The notes beneath the pieces are model-generated. The model searched no databases and was not told the origin of the DNA. It saw only the letters and a program-made list of their open reading frames with translations. The translations under genes were made by a program, and so were the position numbers. Positions 1 to 12,400 of a stretch of 64,000 nt of DNA are shown one piece after another (the first letter of the stretch is position 1; every line of letters begins with the position of its first letter). Source of the stretch: Voacanga thouarsii (Eukaryota; Streptophyta; Magnoliopsida; Gentianales; Apocynaceae); contig JANUWF010001101.1 of NCBI GenBank assembly GCA_026120185.1, positions 3,844,001 through 3,908,000 of the forward strand. Reading direction: 5' to 3'.

Positions 1-1602
1 AATTTAGTTATAATACTTTTCTTAATAGTTTCAACAAATCTAACAGTCAGATCGTTAATAAGCAGTGCCTATCTTTGTAAATACCTTAGGTTTTCGGTGT
101 TTTTTTTAGATATTTTGTAGAATTACGTGCAAAAGTATACCCAATTATCTTTAAATTTTGTCATAACACTTTTTCTATCAATTTAAACAAATCTAACGGT
201 CAGATCATTTATTGAAAGTGCCTATCTTTATAAATGCCTTAAGTTTTCAGTCTTTTTGTAGACATTTGTTGGATTGCATGCCAAACTATATCCGATTATC
301 TTCAATTTTGGTCATAACACTTTTCTTAGAAATTTTAACAAATCTAATGGTTGAATCATTAATTTGCAGTGCCTATCTTTGTAAATGCCTTAGATTTTCA
401 GATTTTTGTAGAGATTTAATTGGATTGCATGCCAAAATATATCGGATTATCTTTAAATTTTGTCATAACACTTTTCTTAACAGTTTCAATAAATCTAATG
501 GTTGTATCATTAATTTGCAGTGTCTATCTTTGTAAATACCTTAGATTTTCGGTATTTTTGTAGATATTTTATAAGATTACGTGCAAAAGTATATCCGATT
601 ATCTTTAAATTTGGTCATAACAAATTTTCTTGTAATTTAAACAAATCTAACGGTCAGATAATTAATTTAAAGTGCCTATCTTTATAAATGCCTTATGTCT
701 TTGGTATTTTTGTAGATATTTGTTGGATTACGCGCAAAAGTATAACCGATTATCTTTAAATTTACTCATAACACTTTTCCTTGCAATTTAAACAAATCTA
801 ATGGTCAGATCATTAATTGAAAGTGCCTATCTTTGTAAATGCCTTAGGTTTTTGGTTTTTTTGTAGACATTTAACTGGATTGCATGCCAAAATATATCGG
901 ATTATCTTTAAATTTTTTCATAACACTTTTCCTAATAATTTTAACAAATCTAATGGTCAAATCATTAATTTACAGTGTCTATCTTTGTAAAAACCTTAAG
1001 TTTTTGGTATTTTTGTAGATATTTTGTTTGATTACATGCAAAAATATATCCAATTATCTTTAAATTTTTTCATAACACTTTTTATAGCAATTTAAACAAA
1101 TATAACGATCGGATTATTAATTGAAAGTGCCTATCTTTGTAAATGCCTAAGGTTTTCGGTCTTTTTGTAGACATTTGTTGGATTTCGTGTCAAAATATAT
1201 CTGATTATCTTCAAATTTGGTCATAACACTTTTCTTAGAAATTTCAATAAATCTAACGGCTGAATAATTAATTTGAAGTGCCTATCTTTGTAAATGCCTT
1301 AGGTTTTCAAATTTTTGTAGAGATTTAACTAAATTACATGTCAAAATATATCTGATTACCTTTAAATTTGTTTATAACATTTTTCTTAACAATTTCAACA
1401 AATTTAACAGTTGAATCTTTAATTTGCAGTGCCTATCTTTGTAAATACCTTTAATTTTCGATTTTTTTGTAGATATTTTGTAGGATTACGTGCAAAAGTA
1501 TATCCGATTATCTTTAAATTTGATCATAACACTTTTTCTTACAATTTAAACAAATTTAACGATCAAATCATTAATTTAAAATGCCTATCTTTATAAATAT
1601 CT
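1..1602. repeat. Satellite-like tandem array, ~151-bp monomer, trimeric higher-order unit
   Basis: A conserved block beginning AGTGCCTATCTTTGTAAAT recurs at 64, 217, 368, 519, 671, 822, 974, 1126, 1277, 1428 and 1580, so the monomer is 151-153 bp with about 10.5 copies visible. The array is cut by the left edge and stops abruptly near 1602. Monomers fall into three types that cycle in order: copies at 64, 519, 974 and 1428 share a TAGATATTTTGT-like segment and a GCAAAAGTATA-like segment; copies at 217, 671 and 1126 share ATTTGTTGGATT; copies at 368, 822 and 1277 share ATTTAACTGG-like text. Spacing between like copies is 454-455 bp. No coding capacity is evident; short open frames here are chance. 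It could be a dispersed satellite or an internal array of the adjoining CACTA-like element. Confidence 0.93.
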
Positions 1603-2226
1603 TTATAAAAATTAGTGTAGTCACAAGTGAGATTTCCCGCTTTCAAATGAGATTGGCGGGAAAGCCTTTAGTGACAAAGTTTTCCATTCACACTAAAAGT
1701 TATCATTTAGTGACAATCTTTGTTTTGTCACTAAAGGTTTGTCTCAACAACTTAAAATGTTGTCTCCAATTCTGTTATTTAGTGACAAGCATTTTGTTGT
1801 CACTAATGTTTATTATCACTAAAGCCTATTTCTCCAACATTTTTCGTCACTAAATGCACATAAATAGTGACAAGAAAAATGTTGTCACTATAAGTGTACT
1901 ATTTAGTGAGAAGACATTTTTTGTCACTATAAGTGCATTATTTAGTGACAACAGTTTTGTTTTAGTGACAACAATTTTTTAGTTGTCACTAAATAGATTT
2001 TTTGTTTTCAAATGAGATTGGCAGAAAAGCCTTTAGTGACAACATTTAGTGACTACATTTTCTACTGTCACTAAACATTATCATTTAGTGACAAGCGTTT
2101 ATATTGTCACTAAAAGTTTGACCTTTACTGACAACTTAATGGGTTGTCACTAATGCTATTATTTAGTGACAAGCATTTTGGTGTCACTAATATTTATTGT
2201 CACTAAAGTCCATTTCTCTTGTAGTG
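1603..2226. mobile_element. CACTA (En/Spm)-like element, right terminal region
   Basis: The segment ends at 2226 with CTCTTGTAGTG, the reverse complement of a CACTA terminus (CACTACAAGAG). About two dozen copies of TTTAGTGACAA or its complement TTGTCACTAAA lie in both orientations, which is the subterminal-repeat pattern of CACTA elements. The region is also an imperfect direct duplication: roughly 1628-1850 is repeated at 1995-2226, including the marker CTTTCAAATGAGATTGG. The first copy carries an 8-bp inverted repeat TTTCCCGC/GCGGGAAA. No clean left terminus is seen, so the element may be truncated at ~1602 or may include the satellite array to its left. No transposase coding sequence is present. 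Confidence 0.7.
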
Positions 2227-3408
2227 ATGTTACATTATTTTTCTGATGACCAGGTTCGATGTATTTGGAAATGTGTCTAAGTTCATCAAATCTAGAAAAG
2301 TGACCAGATACAATGAATATGTAAATATATCCACATTCAATATATTTGGAAGATGTCCAGATTATAAGAATTTGACTCGATAAATTAATTAGTTAAATTA
2401 CCGAGATAATGACAAAATTTTATCACATCCTTTTTAATTTAATTTGAATTTAAAATAAGATATGATAAGATATTATGAAAGTGTGACTCTAAGAAGTTAT
2501 GTGGTTTTAAAAGAAAATCCTAACCGTCTTCTTGTGTGTGCCTGATCATAAAAATTTTGTGCCTCTAGAACTAGAAATTTAACCTCTCAAACCCCTAGGC
2601 GCTAACACTCCCGAGTAAGGAATTGAGTTAGTCGTGTGTATCCGATTGAGGACGTTCACGCATTGTTGTGTCTAGTGACCGTCCTAAGTGGACATACCCT
2701 TGGATACCTGAAGACAGAAGTTTTGCTTCCGATAATACAGAGGTAATTCTATAAACTCCTAATCGACCAAATTGGTTGGCCTAGGTCCTCGAAAGAAATT
2801 CATAGGTGTTTTTCGTATTTAGGAGTCTACGAATCCTAACAACACTGACAGGCAGACTTTAATGTTAGAGTCACGCGTCAAGTGGAGTGATTTTTCCATA
2901 AGGGAATTAGAAACTGTGTAACTCCAAATTTGTAGGCTACTGTGTCACATTATTACCACTTAGGTCCTAATCACAAAGAATGCACTTTTCTTTCCTATCA
3001 GTACTCAGAGGAGGAGGAATAAATGCTCGAACTTTAAACCTCTTGAAATACATTTTAAGCTATTCGACTCTTAAATTATTAGCTCAAGGGCTCAAAAGAT
3101 TGCATTTCTTTAACAACGACCAGTAGCAGAAAATGTCTCGTGTAATTTTTCCAATTTCTCAAATGCAATTTCAATCTTGTATCGGGACATTCAGGATTAA
3201 GTGTAAGGAAATTCCAAGATTTATATCCATTAAATTTGGTATGATTTATGCTTTGAATTACAGATATATACAAAAATCTTGATGTCCCTGATTAAACTAA
3301 AATCAAGAAATAAGAAGGATTTCAAACTTAGGAAATATATGGAATCAGAAATTGGACAGAAAAACCGAGACACTTGTACATGAAATAGTTAAACCATTAT
3401 GCAAAACC
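2227..3408. other. Gene-free intergenic stretch
   Basis: No open frame of note and no recognisable domain. The part from about 2515 to 2960 is less AT-rich than its surroundings and reads like an old retroelement leader or LTR, but I found no LTR termini, primer-binding site or second copy. The stretch nearest 3408 is the 3' flank of the receptor kinase gene. Confidence 0.5.
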
Positions 3409-6400
3409 TCAAAATTTTGTGCATTTTAGCTCCAAAAGTTCTCCAATTGTAACAGAGGGAAATAGATTCTTTAGAGATGGGATTTCCTTTGATAGCAGGA
3501 GAGAAACTTGTTTCATTGATGGCCTTAATTGTGGATTCGTATCTGTACACAGGAGTGCTACTTTTGCAACCAAGACTAATTCCTGTGCGAATTCCTTACT
3601 AGGACATGGTAGTCGTGAATCCAGAATATCTTTCAGTAGTCTGTCATGACCTGTTGATGATGCAGATGATGAAGCTTTTGATAGCGCGGCTGAAATGAGG
3701 TCACCAGGATGCTTTCCCATGATCACTTCAAATGCTAGCACCCCAAAGCTGTAAACATCGCATTTCTCATTTACCTCCATGGTATAAGCAAGTTCTGCAA
3801 TTCATAGGAAACAATAAATAATGCGAAATGAGTCAGAAAAAGAAAAGGCAGAAGAACAGTGTCGCTGAAGGCATACCTGGGGCTACATATCCATATGTTC
3901 CAGCAAAAGAGGTCCAATGAGATGTTTCAGGCCTCAAGAATCTGGCAGTGCCAAAATCAGAAATGTGAGCTTGAAGATCAAAATCCAGCAGAACATTCTT
4001 GCTTGATATATCCCGATGAACTATAGGAGGGGTGCAACTATGGTGCATGTAAGATAATGCATTTGCCACCTCTTTCACAAGGTTTACCCTGTTGTTCCAT
4101 TCCAACTCGATTGCTTTTTCGTTGTTGGTCAGTATGTGCATTAGGCTTCCCCCTGCCAGGAATTCATAAACTAAGAATGAGTGCCTTGGATGTGAACAAA
4201 ATCCATGAAGTTTCACAATGTTTCGATGCCTGATTTCTGTTAGAGCACGGATTTCATTTGAAAAACCTTTTGGATTGTTTAATAAACCACTTTCTGCTTC
4301 GTGAAGTTTCTTTACTGCAACTACTTGACCATCTGGAAACTCAGCTCTGAAAACACTTCCATATCCCCCCACACCAATGCAATGGCTATGGCTGAAGTTC
4401 TCAGTTGCTTCTATGATCTGTTCATAAACCATCTTCCCATCATAGCTCCAGATTGCGAACAAGTTTTCCGTTGGAACTCTAGGCTCAGTTTCAGGACTTT
4501 TTGGGCGCGACCATCGGAACAAGAAAATACCAACAGCTATGATCAGAAGCAAAATAGTCAAAATAACAGAAACAGTGACTAGAGAAAGAATCCTTCTGCT
4601 AATTCTTTTGTGAGCCCTGGTTCCTGCTGATGGAGTGCAAGGCTTCAAACCAGTAACATTGCCACACAAAGCTTTGTTATTTCTCAGTGCAGAAAATGGA
4701 GCCTTTTGAAATGCAGAAATGTTCGGAAGAGGACCTTCCAATTGATTATAGGATATATCAACTAAAATCAAACTGAAAGCGCCATCAAAGCTCCCGGGTA
4801 TGGAACCTGAAATTCCATTATGAGAGAGATTTATGTACTCAATGCTATTTAGCTCTCCAAGTTGCGGTGGTATTTCTTCTGTCAGCATATTGTGGCTGAG
4901 ATCAAGAGTTCCGAGTGAGTGCATATTTCCTATTTGATAAGGAATGGATCCAACGAGTGCATTTCGACTGAAGTTCAAGTCCAGTAACTGTGTGCATTCT
5001 CCCAGTTGTTCAGGAATCGGATCACTTAGGCGGTTCGCAGACAAGCTAAGATTCAAAAGTTTGGACAGCTTGCCTATTTCCTGTGGTATGTCGCCAGAGA
5101 GTTTGTTGTCATCCAGTTTAAGCTCGAGCAAAGAACTCAACTTTCCCAAACTTCTGGGAATTCTCCCAGACAATTGGTTCGAAAAGAGATGAAGTTTCTG
5201 CAATTGAGATAGTTCTCCAAGCTCGGATGGTATTCTGCCAGAAAGATTATTGTTCGAAATCAACAAAGCTGTCAGGTTACCACAACGACCCCAGTTCGAA
5301 GACAATTCCCCATAAAAATTATTGTGCCCCAAGTCGATATAATCCAAGTTTGGATACACGCCAAAATCCTCAGATATGTTCCCCGAGAATTGGTTGAATT
5401 GGAGCGAGATAATCCTTAAGCTAGAGCAGTTTTTCAAGCTTCTTGGGAAGTGACCGGTAAAACTGTTCAAAAACATTACCAATTCTGTAAGTGAGCCACC
5501 TGAGCACATATTCTCGGGTAAATTCCCCGTGAGGTTGTTTCTACTCAAATATAGTTTTTTTAAATTAGTAATTTCACTGATTTCAAGAGGAACGGTGCCA
5601 CTGAGTTGATTGGCATACATGGTGAGCTCGATTAGAGACTTCAACTTTCCCAATTCTGGAGGGATGGAACCAGATAATTGATTTCTGCTCAGCCACAAAA
5701 TACTAAGTTTTCTCAAGTTTCCAAGGGATGGAGGAATAGGCCCCGAGAGATTGTTGGAGGAAAGGCTCAGGAGGGCTAAACTCCTCAAGTTCCCTATGGA
5801 AATCGGAATTTGATCTGTTAGATTGTTTCTATGTAGATCAAGTTCAATGAGAGAGGTTAGCTTGCCAATCTCCATGGGGATGGGGCCTGAAATCTGGTTT
5901 TCATAAAGGTACAGGAAAGATATGTTCTTCAAATTGCCAATGGAAGTGGGAATTGGACCATTGAGAGAGTTACTACGTAAAGAAACATTTACAAGAGATG
6001 TTAGCCTTCCAATTTCATCAGGGACTGTGCCAGATAGGTAGTTTTTGAAAAGATACAACACATTGAGACTCGTCAAGTTTCCAATGCAAGAAGGAATAGG
6101 CCCGGAGAGATTGTTCGCACTTAGGTCTAAAACTGTCAAGTTGCTCAGTTTTCCAATGAAAATCGGGATTTTTCCAGTGAGCTCATTGTTACTGAGTTCA
6201 AACTTAACCAGTGACTTCAGAAACACAATTTCCTCTGGAATGGAGCTGTTAATGTGATTGTTATACATGCTGAAGTACATGAGGTTTCTAAGTTGGCCGA
6301 TTTCAGGTGGAAGTGCTCCAGTGAGATCATTGCTAGAGAAATTAATTGACCTGAGTCGATAGAGACTACCAATGCTCGAGGGAATGGAACCAGAGAGTGA

Positions 6401-6730
6401 ATTGTTGAAAAGATCAATGCTAATAAGATGCGGTAGGGATGAGAAATTGAGCTCCCTAAGTGTACCGTTTAGGCCATAGTTTGCAAGGTTCATCCGTGCC
6501 ACCCTTCGTGCCTTGTTGCAGCCAACTCCAGTCCAGTTGCAAGGATTTCCTGAATCCCATGATGACAAGAGTGATTGGCTTTGATGGTCGAGGCTGGCTT
6601 TCCAGGTTAACAGAGAGCTCACATCTTTACTTGCTGGTGCAATGGCAGAGGCATTGGAATTTGCAAGGCGAATTTCAGAAGTAGAGGCAATCTGAAGAAA
6701 AAAGAAGCTGAGGAATACTAGCATTTTCAT
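3409..6730 (-). CDS. LRR receptor-like kinase, subfamily XII (MIK2 / At1g35710-like), two exons
   Basis: Predicted plasma-membrane receptor kinase of 1079 aa. Exon 1 is 6730-3877 and exon 2 is 3794-3409; the 82-bp intron (3795-3876) has GT..AG ends and splits the Glu codon of the APE motif. Order: hydrophobic signal peptide (~1-18), LRR N-terminal cap with the CNWTGVGC cysteine motif (~64-71), about two dozen plant-type LRRs (to ~690), transmembrane helix (~713-738), kinase domain (~780-1055). Catalytic residues look intact: glycine loop GVGGYGSVF (from ~785), Lys in VAVKK (~807), HRD (905-907), DFG (925-927), APE (950-952). Length and the single intron in the kinase domain fit Arabidopsis MIK2 (1045 aa), a receptor for self/danger peptides; ligand specificity cannot be inferred here. 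No internal stop or frameshift was found. The start is the first ATG before the signal peptide. It is the only intact host gene in the window. Confidence 0.95.
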
Positions 6731-6817
6731 CGGTTATATAATTAAGTGAAAATGTGTTCGATGGACGAAGTTCTGGAGGGCAGATGAGGAGGCGGGTGGC
6801 TATGAGCACAACGAGAG

Positions 6818-6826
6818 TATTTATAG
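6818..6826 (-). promoter_or_regulatory. Probable TATA box of the LRR receptor kinase gene
   Basis: On the minus strand the sequence is CTATAAATA, about 90 bp upstream of the start codon at 6730. A start site ~30 bp downstream (near 6790) would give a 5' UTR of about 60 nt, normal for plants. No other TATA-like motif sits as well between here and the ATG; the TTATATAAT at ~6734-6742 is too close to the start codon. Confidence 0.6.
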
Positions 6827-6830
6827 CCCA

Positions 6831-7206
6831 AGAATTGATTTACTTACTGAAGACTTGCCTTCACTTTTTCACACTCATGGCTGAAATATTTCCACAAAAC
6901 TCGAGTACATATCAAACATGCTAAGTCGTGTTTTACTCCTATCAATGGGCTGAGCTAATTTGTCAATTCTAGTTTCAATAAAGAAGATCTAATTGGCTAG
7001 CAAGATTCGGCACCTATCAGGCACAAGCCTTCCTGAACTCGAGCTTCAGTCTCATTTTTTGTCAATTTCTGCGCTCTCGTCCATGTTTGGCTTCAATATC
7101 ATGATCCCATGGACTTGAAGTTCGGGGAGCGACCCACACTTTTACGTAGAGTCCACATCAATTTGAAATCTCTAACAAAACCTACATTTGGTAGGATTCC
7201 TATCAT
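6831..7206. other. Upstream (promoter) region of the receptor kinase gene, no gene
   Basis: No coding potential. This is the proximal promoter side of the minus-strand receptor kinase gene. It ends at the proposed 8-bp duplication (7199-7206) flanking the hAT-like insertion. Confidence 0.5.
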
Positions 7207-8230
7207 TATTAAGGGCGTGCAATCCGTTTTAGCTTTTGTATTCAGTTTTAAAATTCCATTTTAATTTGATTTTGTAAAATTTTTATGAACTACAACTGAA
7301 CTAAGATAATTTCAATTCGATATTTCAATTCATTTTAAATCAAAATTTGATTTGTTTAAATGATTTATTTAGCCCATCGACCTACTAACTCAATATAAAT
7401 TTTAACACATACAAATTAACATAAAGTCCAATACAAATTAAAATTCAAATATAATATAAAATCTAATACAAACTAAAATTTAAATTCAATATAAAGTTTA
7501 ATACAAATTAAAGTCTAAATACTCGTCTGATGAAATGAAATTTGAAGACGGAAGTCTGAATATTTAGGTATAAAATTCTGAAAACTGAAATATGATTATT
7601 GAATCTAAAATCTGAATTAATTATAATTTATTTTTACACTATATTTTATTACAATTTAGATTAAATTTAAAGGAATATTAATAATTAGATGAATATTTAA
7701 TATATTCAGACTTCAGACTTAAATAACTTTCAATTCACTTAAATTTTATAATAAGATTTCAATACATCTTAATCAGTTAAGTAATAACAAAAAAAACCGT
7801 TATTAAATATATTTAATTAATTAAGTAATTAATATTAGTCATTATCAAACACACTTAATAAATAAATATTTAATTTATTCAATTTTAAATACTAAATTGG
7901 GTTATCAAATAAGCCCTCAAAGTCTAGATGTTAGATCAGTAGAAATGAATGCAAGAATAGTTGACAATATAGAAATTACAGTAAAAGTTACAAAATAAAG
8001 CCTTTTAGGGTTTTTGTAATTATATATTTTTTATTAAATTATTATAAAAATAAACAATATATTTATTTATTTTAGTTTTTTAGTTTGATTTTATTTTATT
8101 TATATAAAATCAAAATCGAACCAAAATTGTATTAAAAAAATTAAAATCGAATCAAATGGAACCGAAATAGTTATTCAGTTCCATTTGATTTGGAAATTGG
8201 TTCAAATCAAATAGTGCACGGCGCTACCTA
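7207..8230. mobile_element. Putative hAT-like non-autonomous element
   Basis: Flanked by CCTATCAT (7199-7206) and CCTATCAG (8231-8238), a 7/8 match consistent with an 8-bp hAT target-site duplication. The ends carry degenerate inverted repeats: GGGCGTGCA near the left end and TGCACGGCG near the right end. They resemble the GGGGTGTGCA terminus common in plant hAT MITEs. Near both ends the interior contains AACCGAA/TTCGGTT-like A/T-rich text typical of such elements. No transposase is present. A three-copy ~35-bp tandem repeat (about 7420-7525) and a second AT-rich repeat (about 7540-7925) lie inside. Boundaries are tentative. Confidence 0.45.
7540..7925 (-). repeat. AT-rich MITE-like repeat, family member A (nested)
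   Basis: Read on the minus strand, this segment aligns by eye with 44585-44965 on the plus strand: both begin with GACTT..G...TTTGATAAC, share AAGTGT(G)TTTGATAAT, TTATTACTTAA.T..TTAAGATGTA and ATAAAATTTAAGTG, and end with an ATTTTATACC block. Copy A lies inside the proposed hAT-like element. There is no coding capacity; the superfamily is not determined. Confidence 0.55.
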
Positions 8231-8429
8231 CCTATCAGTGCGTTTGCTTCTTCAAAACAAGTAAAATTGTCTGCGTAATTGCACACGTTCTTCTGGAAGT
8301 GGCATTCCTTTGCATTTTTTTTTTTCTTTCACAAATTTTGATTGGTTTTACCATTTTTATTTCAAATGGACCAAAATATTTCCATACACAATTGAATAAA
8401 CCAACGGCGGAACCAAGCGTCCCTTGCCC

Positions 8430-9430
8430 ACCTTAAAATTTTAAAAATTGTATTATCATCTATTAAAAGATAAAGAATTTCAAAAAAAGTTTTTATAAAT
8501 AGTAATTTCTCATCTCAAAATATTTGTTTATGAAACATTTTTATTTTATTTCAAAATATTTTTTTATGTATATATTTTTAGAACTACTAATTAATTTTTT
8601 CCTATTTTATCCTCATGTATTCTAAATCAATTACAAAACTTTTTAAAATTCTTATTTCTTCATATTTCTTGAGAATTTTCACTAACCTATAGCTATTATG
8701 TTTTTAATATAAGTAGAATAGGAACTTTATTTAAATTATAGCATTGTTTCAACAACCTTAATATGTGTGTAAAAAGTTTCATAAAGAAATATTTTAAAAT
8801 AAAGAAAGTACTTTTTATTCTTATAAAATTTTCAAAATTCATAACATTGTCCTAAGATTATTTGTTTTGTCCTATATTGAAAAACATTAGCTTGATAAAA
8901 ATATTAAATATAATATGGAGAATTAGTGAAGGATTGCAATTAAGGACAGGGGCGCACTGTCTAAAAACTTGGTTTGAGAAGTCTAGCCGTGAAGAGCAAG
9001 AAAAGCTTTTAAAGTCTGCCAAGCAAATTTGGCGTTAAGAAGCTCGCCATCAAAGCCCTTTCTCACTCAATTTCAGGAAATTAGTACCAAGTATACAAAT
9101 TCTTCTTCCACTGGAAATTATATCATCCATCAATTCACGGAAAATTCCACACCATTGTAGTTGCATGTAGGAACCTTTTAATGATGTAGATAGCAAAGAC
9201 TTGACTACAGGGGTCAGCTTTTTTTTTTTTTTTTTTGGATTCTGATTAGCTTAGCGGTGGGTATCATTCAAAATGTTCAATTTCTTTGACTACGTCCAGC
9301 AAAAGGGACGAAAGCCGGATGTATATGTTGAGACAGAAACATCTGATAATTCGGGCATTCATCAAAGGGCAATTGCCCTTGTCTAGAGTTGAGTCTAGTT
9401 GGGGACCATGTCCCCAATTCTGGTTTACCA
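8430..9430. repeat. Duplicated non-coding block, copy 1 (paralogous to 46690-47430)
   Basis: Long stretches match 46690-47430 in the same orientation and order. Examples are GTCTAGCCGTGAAG, TATACAAATTCTTCT with CACTGGAAATTATA, and AATGATGTAGAT with GCAAAGACTTGACTAC. The match continues to the GAGTCTA..GGGGACCATG / GAGTCTA..GGGCCACGTG area. No domain or credible reading frame exists in either copy. A weaker third match (CATTCTTCTTCCATGGGAAATTA and GGATTCTGATTAGCTTA) lies between 43556 and 44560. Confidence 0.75.
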
Positions 9431-12400
9431 CTCCAATTTTTCAACTGTTGACACTGTCATATCTTTGTGACAATGTTAGATATATTTTTCGAATAAATAC
9501 AATATTTATATTTTAAAACTAAATAATATATATTTTTTTATATATACGTATGAACATAGACGGAATTAAAAGGAGATGGGGTGCCCCCAAGATTTTGAAT
9601 TTTTTTAATATTATGTTACCATAAAAACATGTTCTCATATATTTTTGAGTTCGCCCCCCTCCCCTAAAAATATTCTAACAATAAAGATTTTTTTTAAAAA
9701 AATCCTTATAAGAAAAAAAATATTAAATACAAAATTTGATTGTTAAATATTGTCTATACTTTTAGTAGTTATTTTTTTTTTTAAAGACTTTCTTTTATCC
9801 ACACTTTAACAATAACCTTTTTATTTTTTCTTTTCTCTTTATTAGTTTATTTCTCTCAATTTAAAATTTACCTCCCTCGATTCTTTATTAAAGAGGATAC
9901 CAACCACTATTAAGCACTCGTAGGTATGTTAATAAGTCTTTTTTTCTTCTTTGGTTTATTTTATATATTATTTTTTCTCTTTCTTAGTATCAATTTTTTT
10001 CTTATTTACATGAATGATTTTGTAATATAACAAGTTTATATTTTTTATTTACATTGGGGATTGATTCTTATTTAAAATTGAGATTGAAAAATGTCTTAAT
10101 TTTAAGGAGTAATTATATTATAGTATATTATATGTTTTTTAAGCTTAATATTGAATTTTGAGTCGATTTCGTATTTTCTATGATAACATTAGAATTGTAT
10201 TTAACTTTTTTTGTGTTCTTTATTTTTCAATATTTGTAGGACGACAAACGTCTTTTTAATGAAGATCCTTTTATTTAGTGATCCAATAAAAATCTAAAGT
10301 CTAAGAATTCATTTTTTCTTTTTTTTTTTGGGTCATAAATTGGGTAATATAAAATGTATTATGAACTTTTATTTATAAAATAATAATTTGTTATCTTTGC
10401 TGTAATTAGAAATTGTACTTATCTTTATCTTAACAAATTATCAAGAGTAGATTGAGGAATAAAATGAAAAGTGATTTTCTTGTAAGATCTTTAATCATAT
10501 ATATCGAGAAAGATATTATTAGAAGTTTTAATATTGATTCAATTATAAATTATTTTGATTGTAAAAAGAGCGAAAAACACAATTTAAAATTCGATTGTGT
10601 TGCTAACATCCCTTAAGGCAGCATGAAAGATTGAAGCTCTTATTCTAAAACAAAAAGAGCAAATATTTTAAGATAACTGAATAATATGTTTACAAGTACA
10701 AAGCCTTAATAAAGTGTAAGTTTTTTTTTTCTATATTGCTTTATTTTATTTTTAGAGACACCACTCTAAAATATAAAGTTGTAAATCGAATATTAATTAT
10801 ATATAAAGAATAAGTTTATTTACGTATCTATTAAATTAATATTGAAATCATAAATTTTTTGCCACCTAAAGTAAAAGTTTTTGTTCCATCCCTGCGCATG
10901 AGTCTATTTTTTGTCCACGAATTATTTAGATATTATAAATCAAGTATTTATTTGTTAAATATAGAAATACTTGATTTATAATTTAATTCAAAATAAATTA
11001 TCTGCGATCTAAAATAAATTTGGATAATTTATTTTGTATTGTCTTTATTTTATTGAAGTTTTTCTTTGACTTTGATAATAAAATTAAGAATATATTTTGA
11101 TATATTGGATAGACCATCAATGTTTAATGTAGAATAAACATTACAAGACTGTTAAATGATACCTTAATCCTGAGCAAATAATACTCTATGTTTACTAACT
11201 TGAAATTTCTTGAGTTACCAAAGAGTGAGATTAATTTAATAATTAATATCTCGGTATCTTGGGAATTAAGTAAAATAATTATTCTAAAATATGGAATCTG
11301 TCACTTTTAATAGGCAAAATCATTAATAGTATCTATTGAATTCAATTTTGAGGTGTGACGAGGTTATATGGTACTGTGATATTAAATATGAGAATTAAGG
11401 ATTTGAATAAAGGGCACATTGGTCATATTGACTCATTCAAAGTTTTCTGTTGATAGATGAGGTTAACATGGTAGATCGATCAATAATAGGATATAATTAT
11501 TCACTCTAATAATTTCAATTAGTCTAAAAGTGCAATTACATTCTGTTAGTAGAGTGAAACGTAATTAATAAATTATTTTAAGTTGACAAAATAATTTATT
11601 AGAGTTTAGTCTAACCATATACGATCAAATCCTTTCAGTGGCTCCTAATTATGAGATAATAATAAGTTATAAATATTTATAATTTATTAATAATAAATTG
11701 CAAGAAATAAAAAATTGTATTTGAAATAGAGTAGGATAAGTGGAGATAGTTGTACTAAGTTATACTTATATTGTTCTATCAGGATTCATATTTGAGATAG
11801 AATCAAATATATAGAAATAGTTGAAAATAGTCAACTATATATATTAGTTTAAGACTATATATCAATATAAGTGAAAGAACAACGTATTTAAACATTCAAA
11901 GTTTGTGTGAGTCCACCCTCAACAAAGAGAGGGAAAACACGATAGGCAGCTTCATGTATCATAATTTTGAAGACGATATCTACATATGTATGATTCGTTT
12001 TCATATATCTTTAAAATTTAATCTAATTAATACATAATTATATCAATTCATTTTCCAATAGATAAATCATAATTATATGAAGTTTTCTTACATTATAACG
12101 AAACTAAAATTATAAAGTTCGAAACAATTTAAATTAAAATATATATTTAAATTCAACGCAATAGCGGCCCGAACGTCTAAGGAATTCGTTCAAGCAACTA
12201 GATATGAATTTCCTCAACCACTGAATTTTGTGGGAAAAAGGATCAATTTGATCGTAAATAATCAATTGTAACCACATTGCAACGGGAAAATGCTCATTGC
12301 TCTTAAAGGGGGTTGCAATTTGCCTTTGCAACTGTAATCACCATGCCTCTTTTTACAACCCGTTTTTTTTTCTTTTTATTGCAAGAAACCTCAAATCTAT

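Noticed and set aside
212..535. 107-codon plus-strand frame in the satellite
   Set aside because: It follows the tandem monomers and carries no conserved coding signal.
1..1602. CRISPR-like array
   Set aside because: Regular spacing, but the whole 151-bp unit repeats without unique spacers, and the context is a plant nuclear genome.
4301..6684. Plus-strand frames opposite the receptor kinase
   Set aside because: They are antisense shadows of a well-supported LRR kinase exon.
11060..11960. Solo LTR of another Copia family
   Set aside because: Text is LTR-like but no TG..CA boundary, duplication or second copy could be set; left as unassigned stretch.
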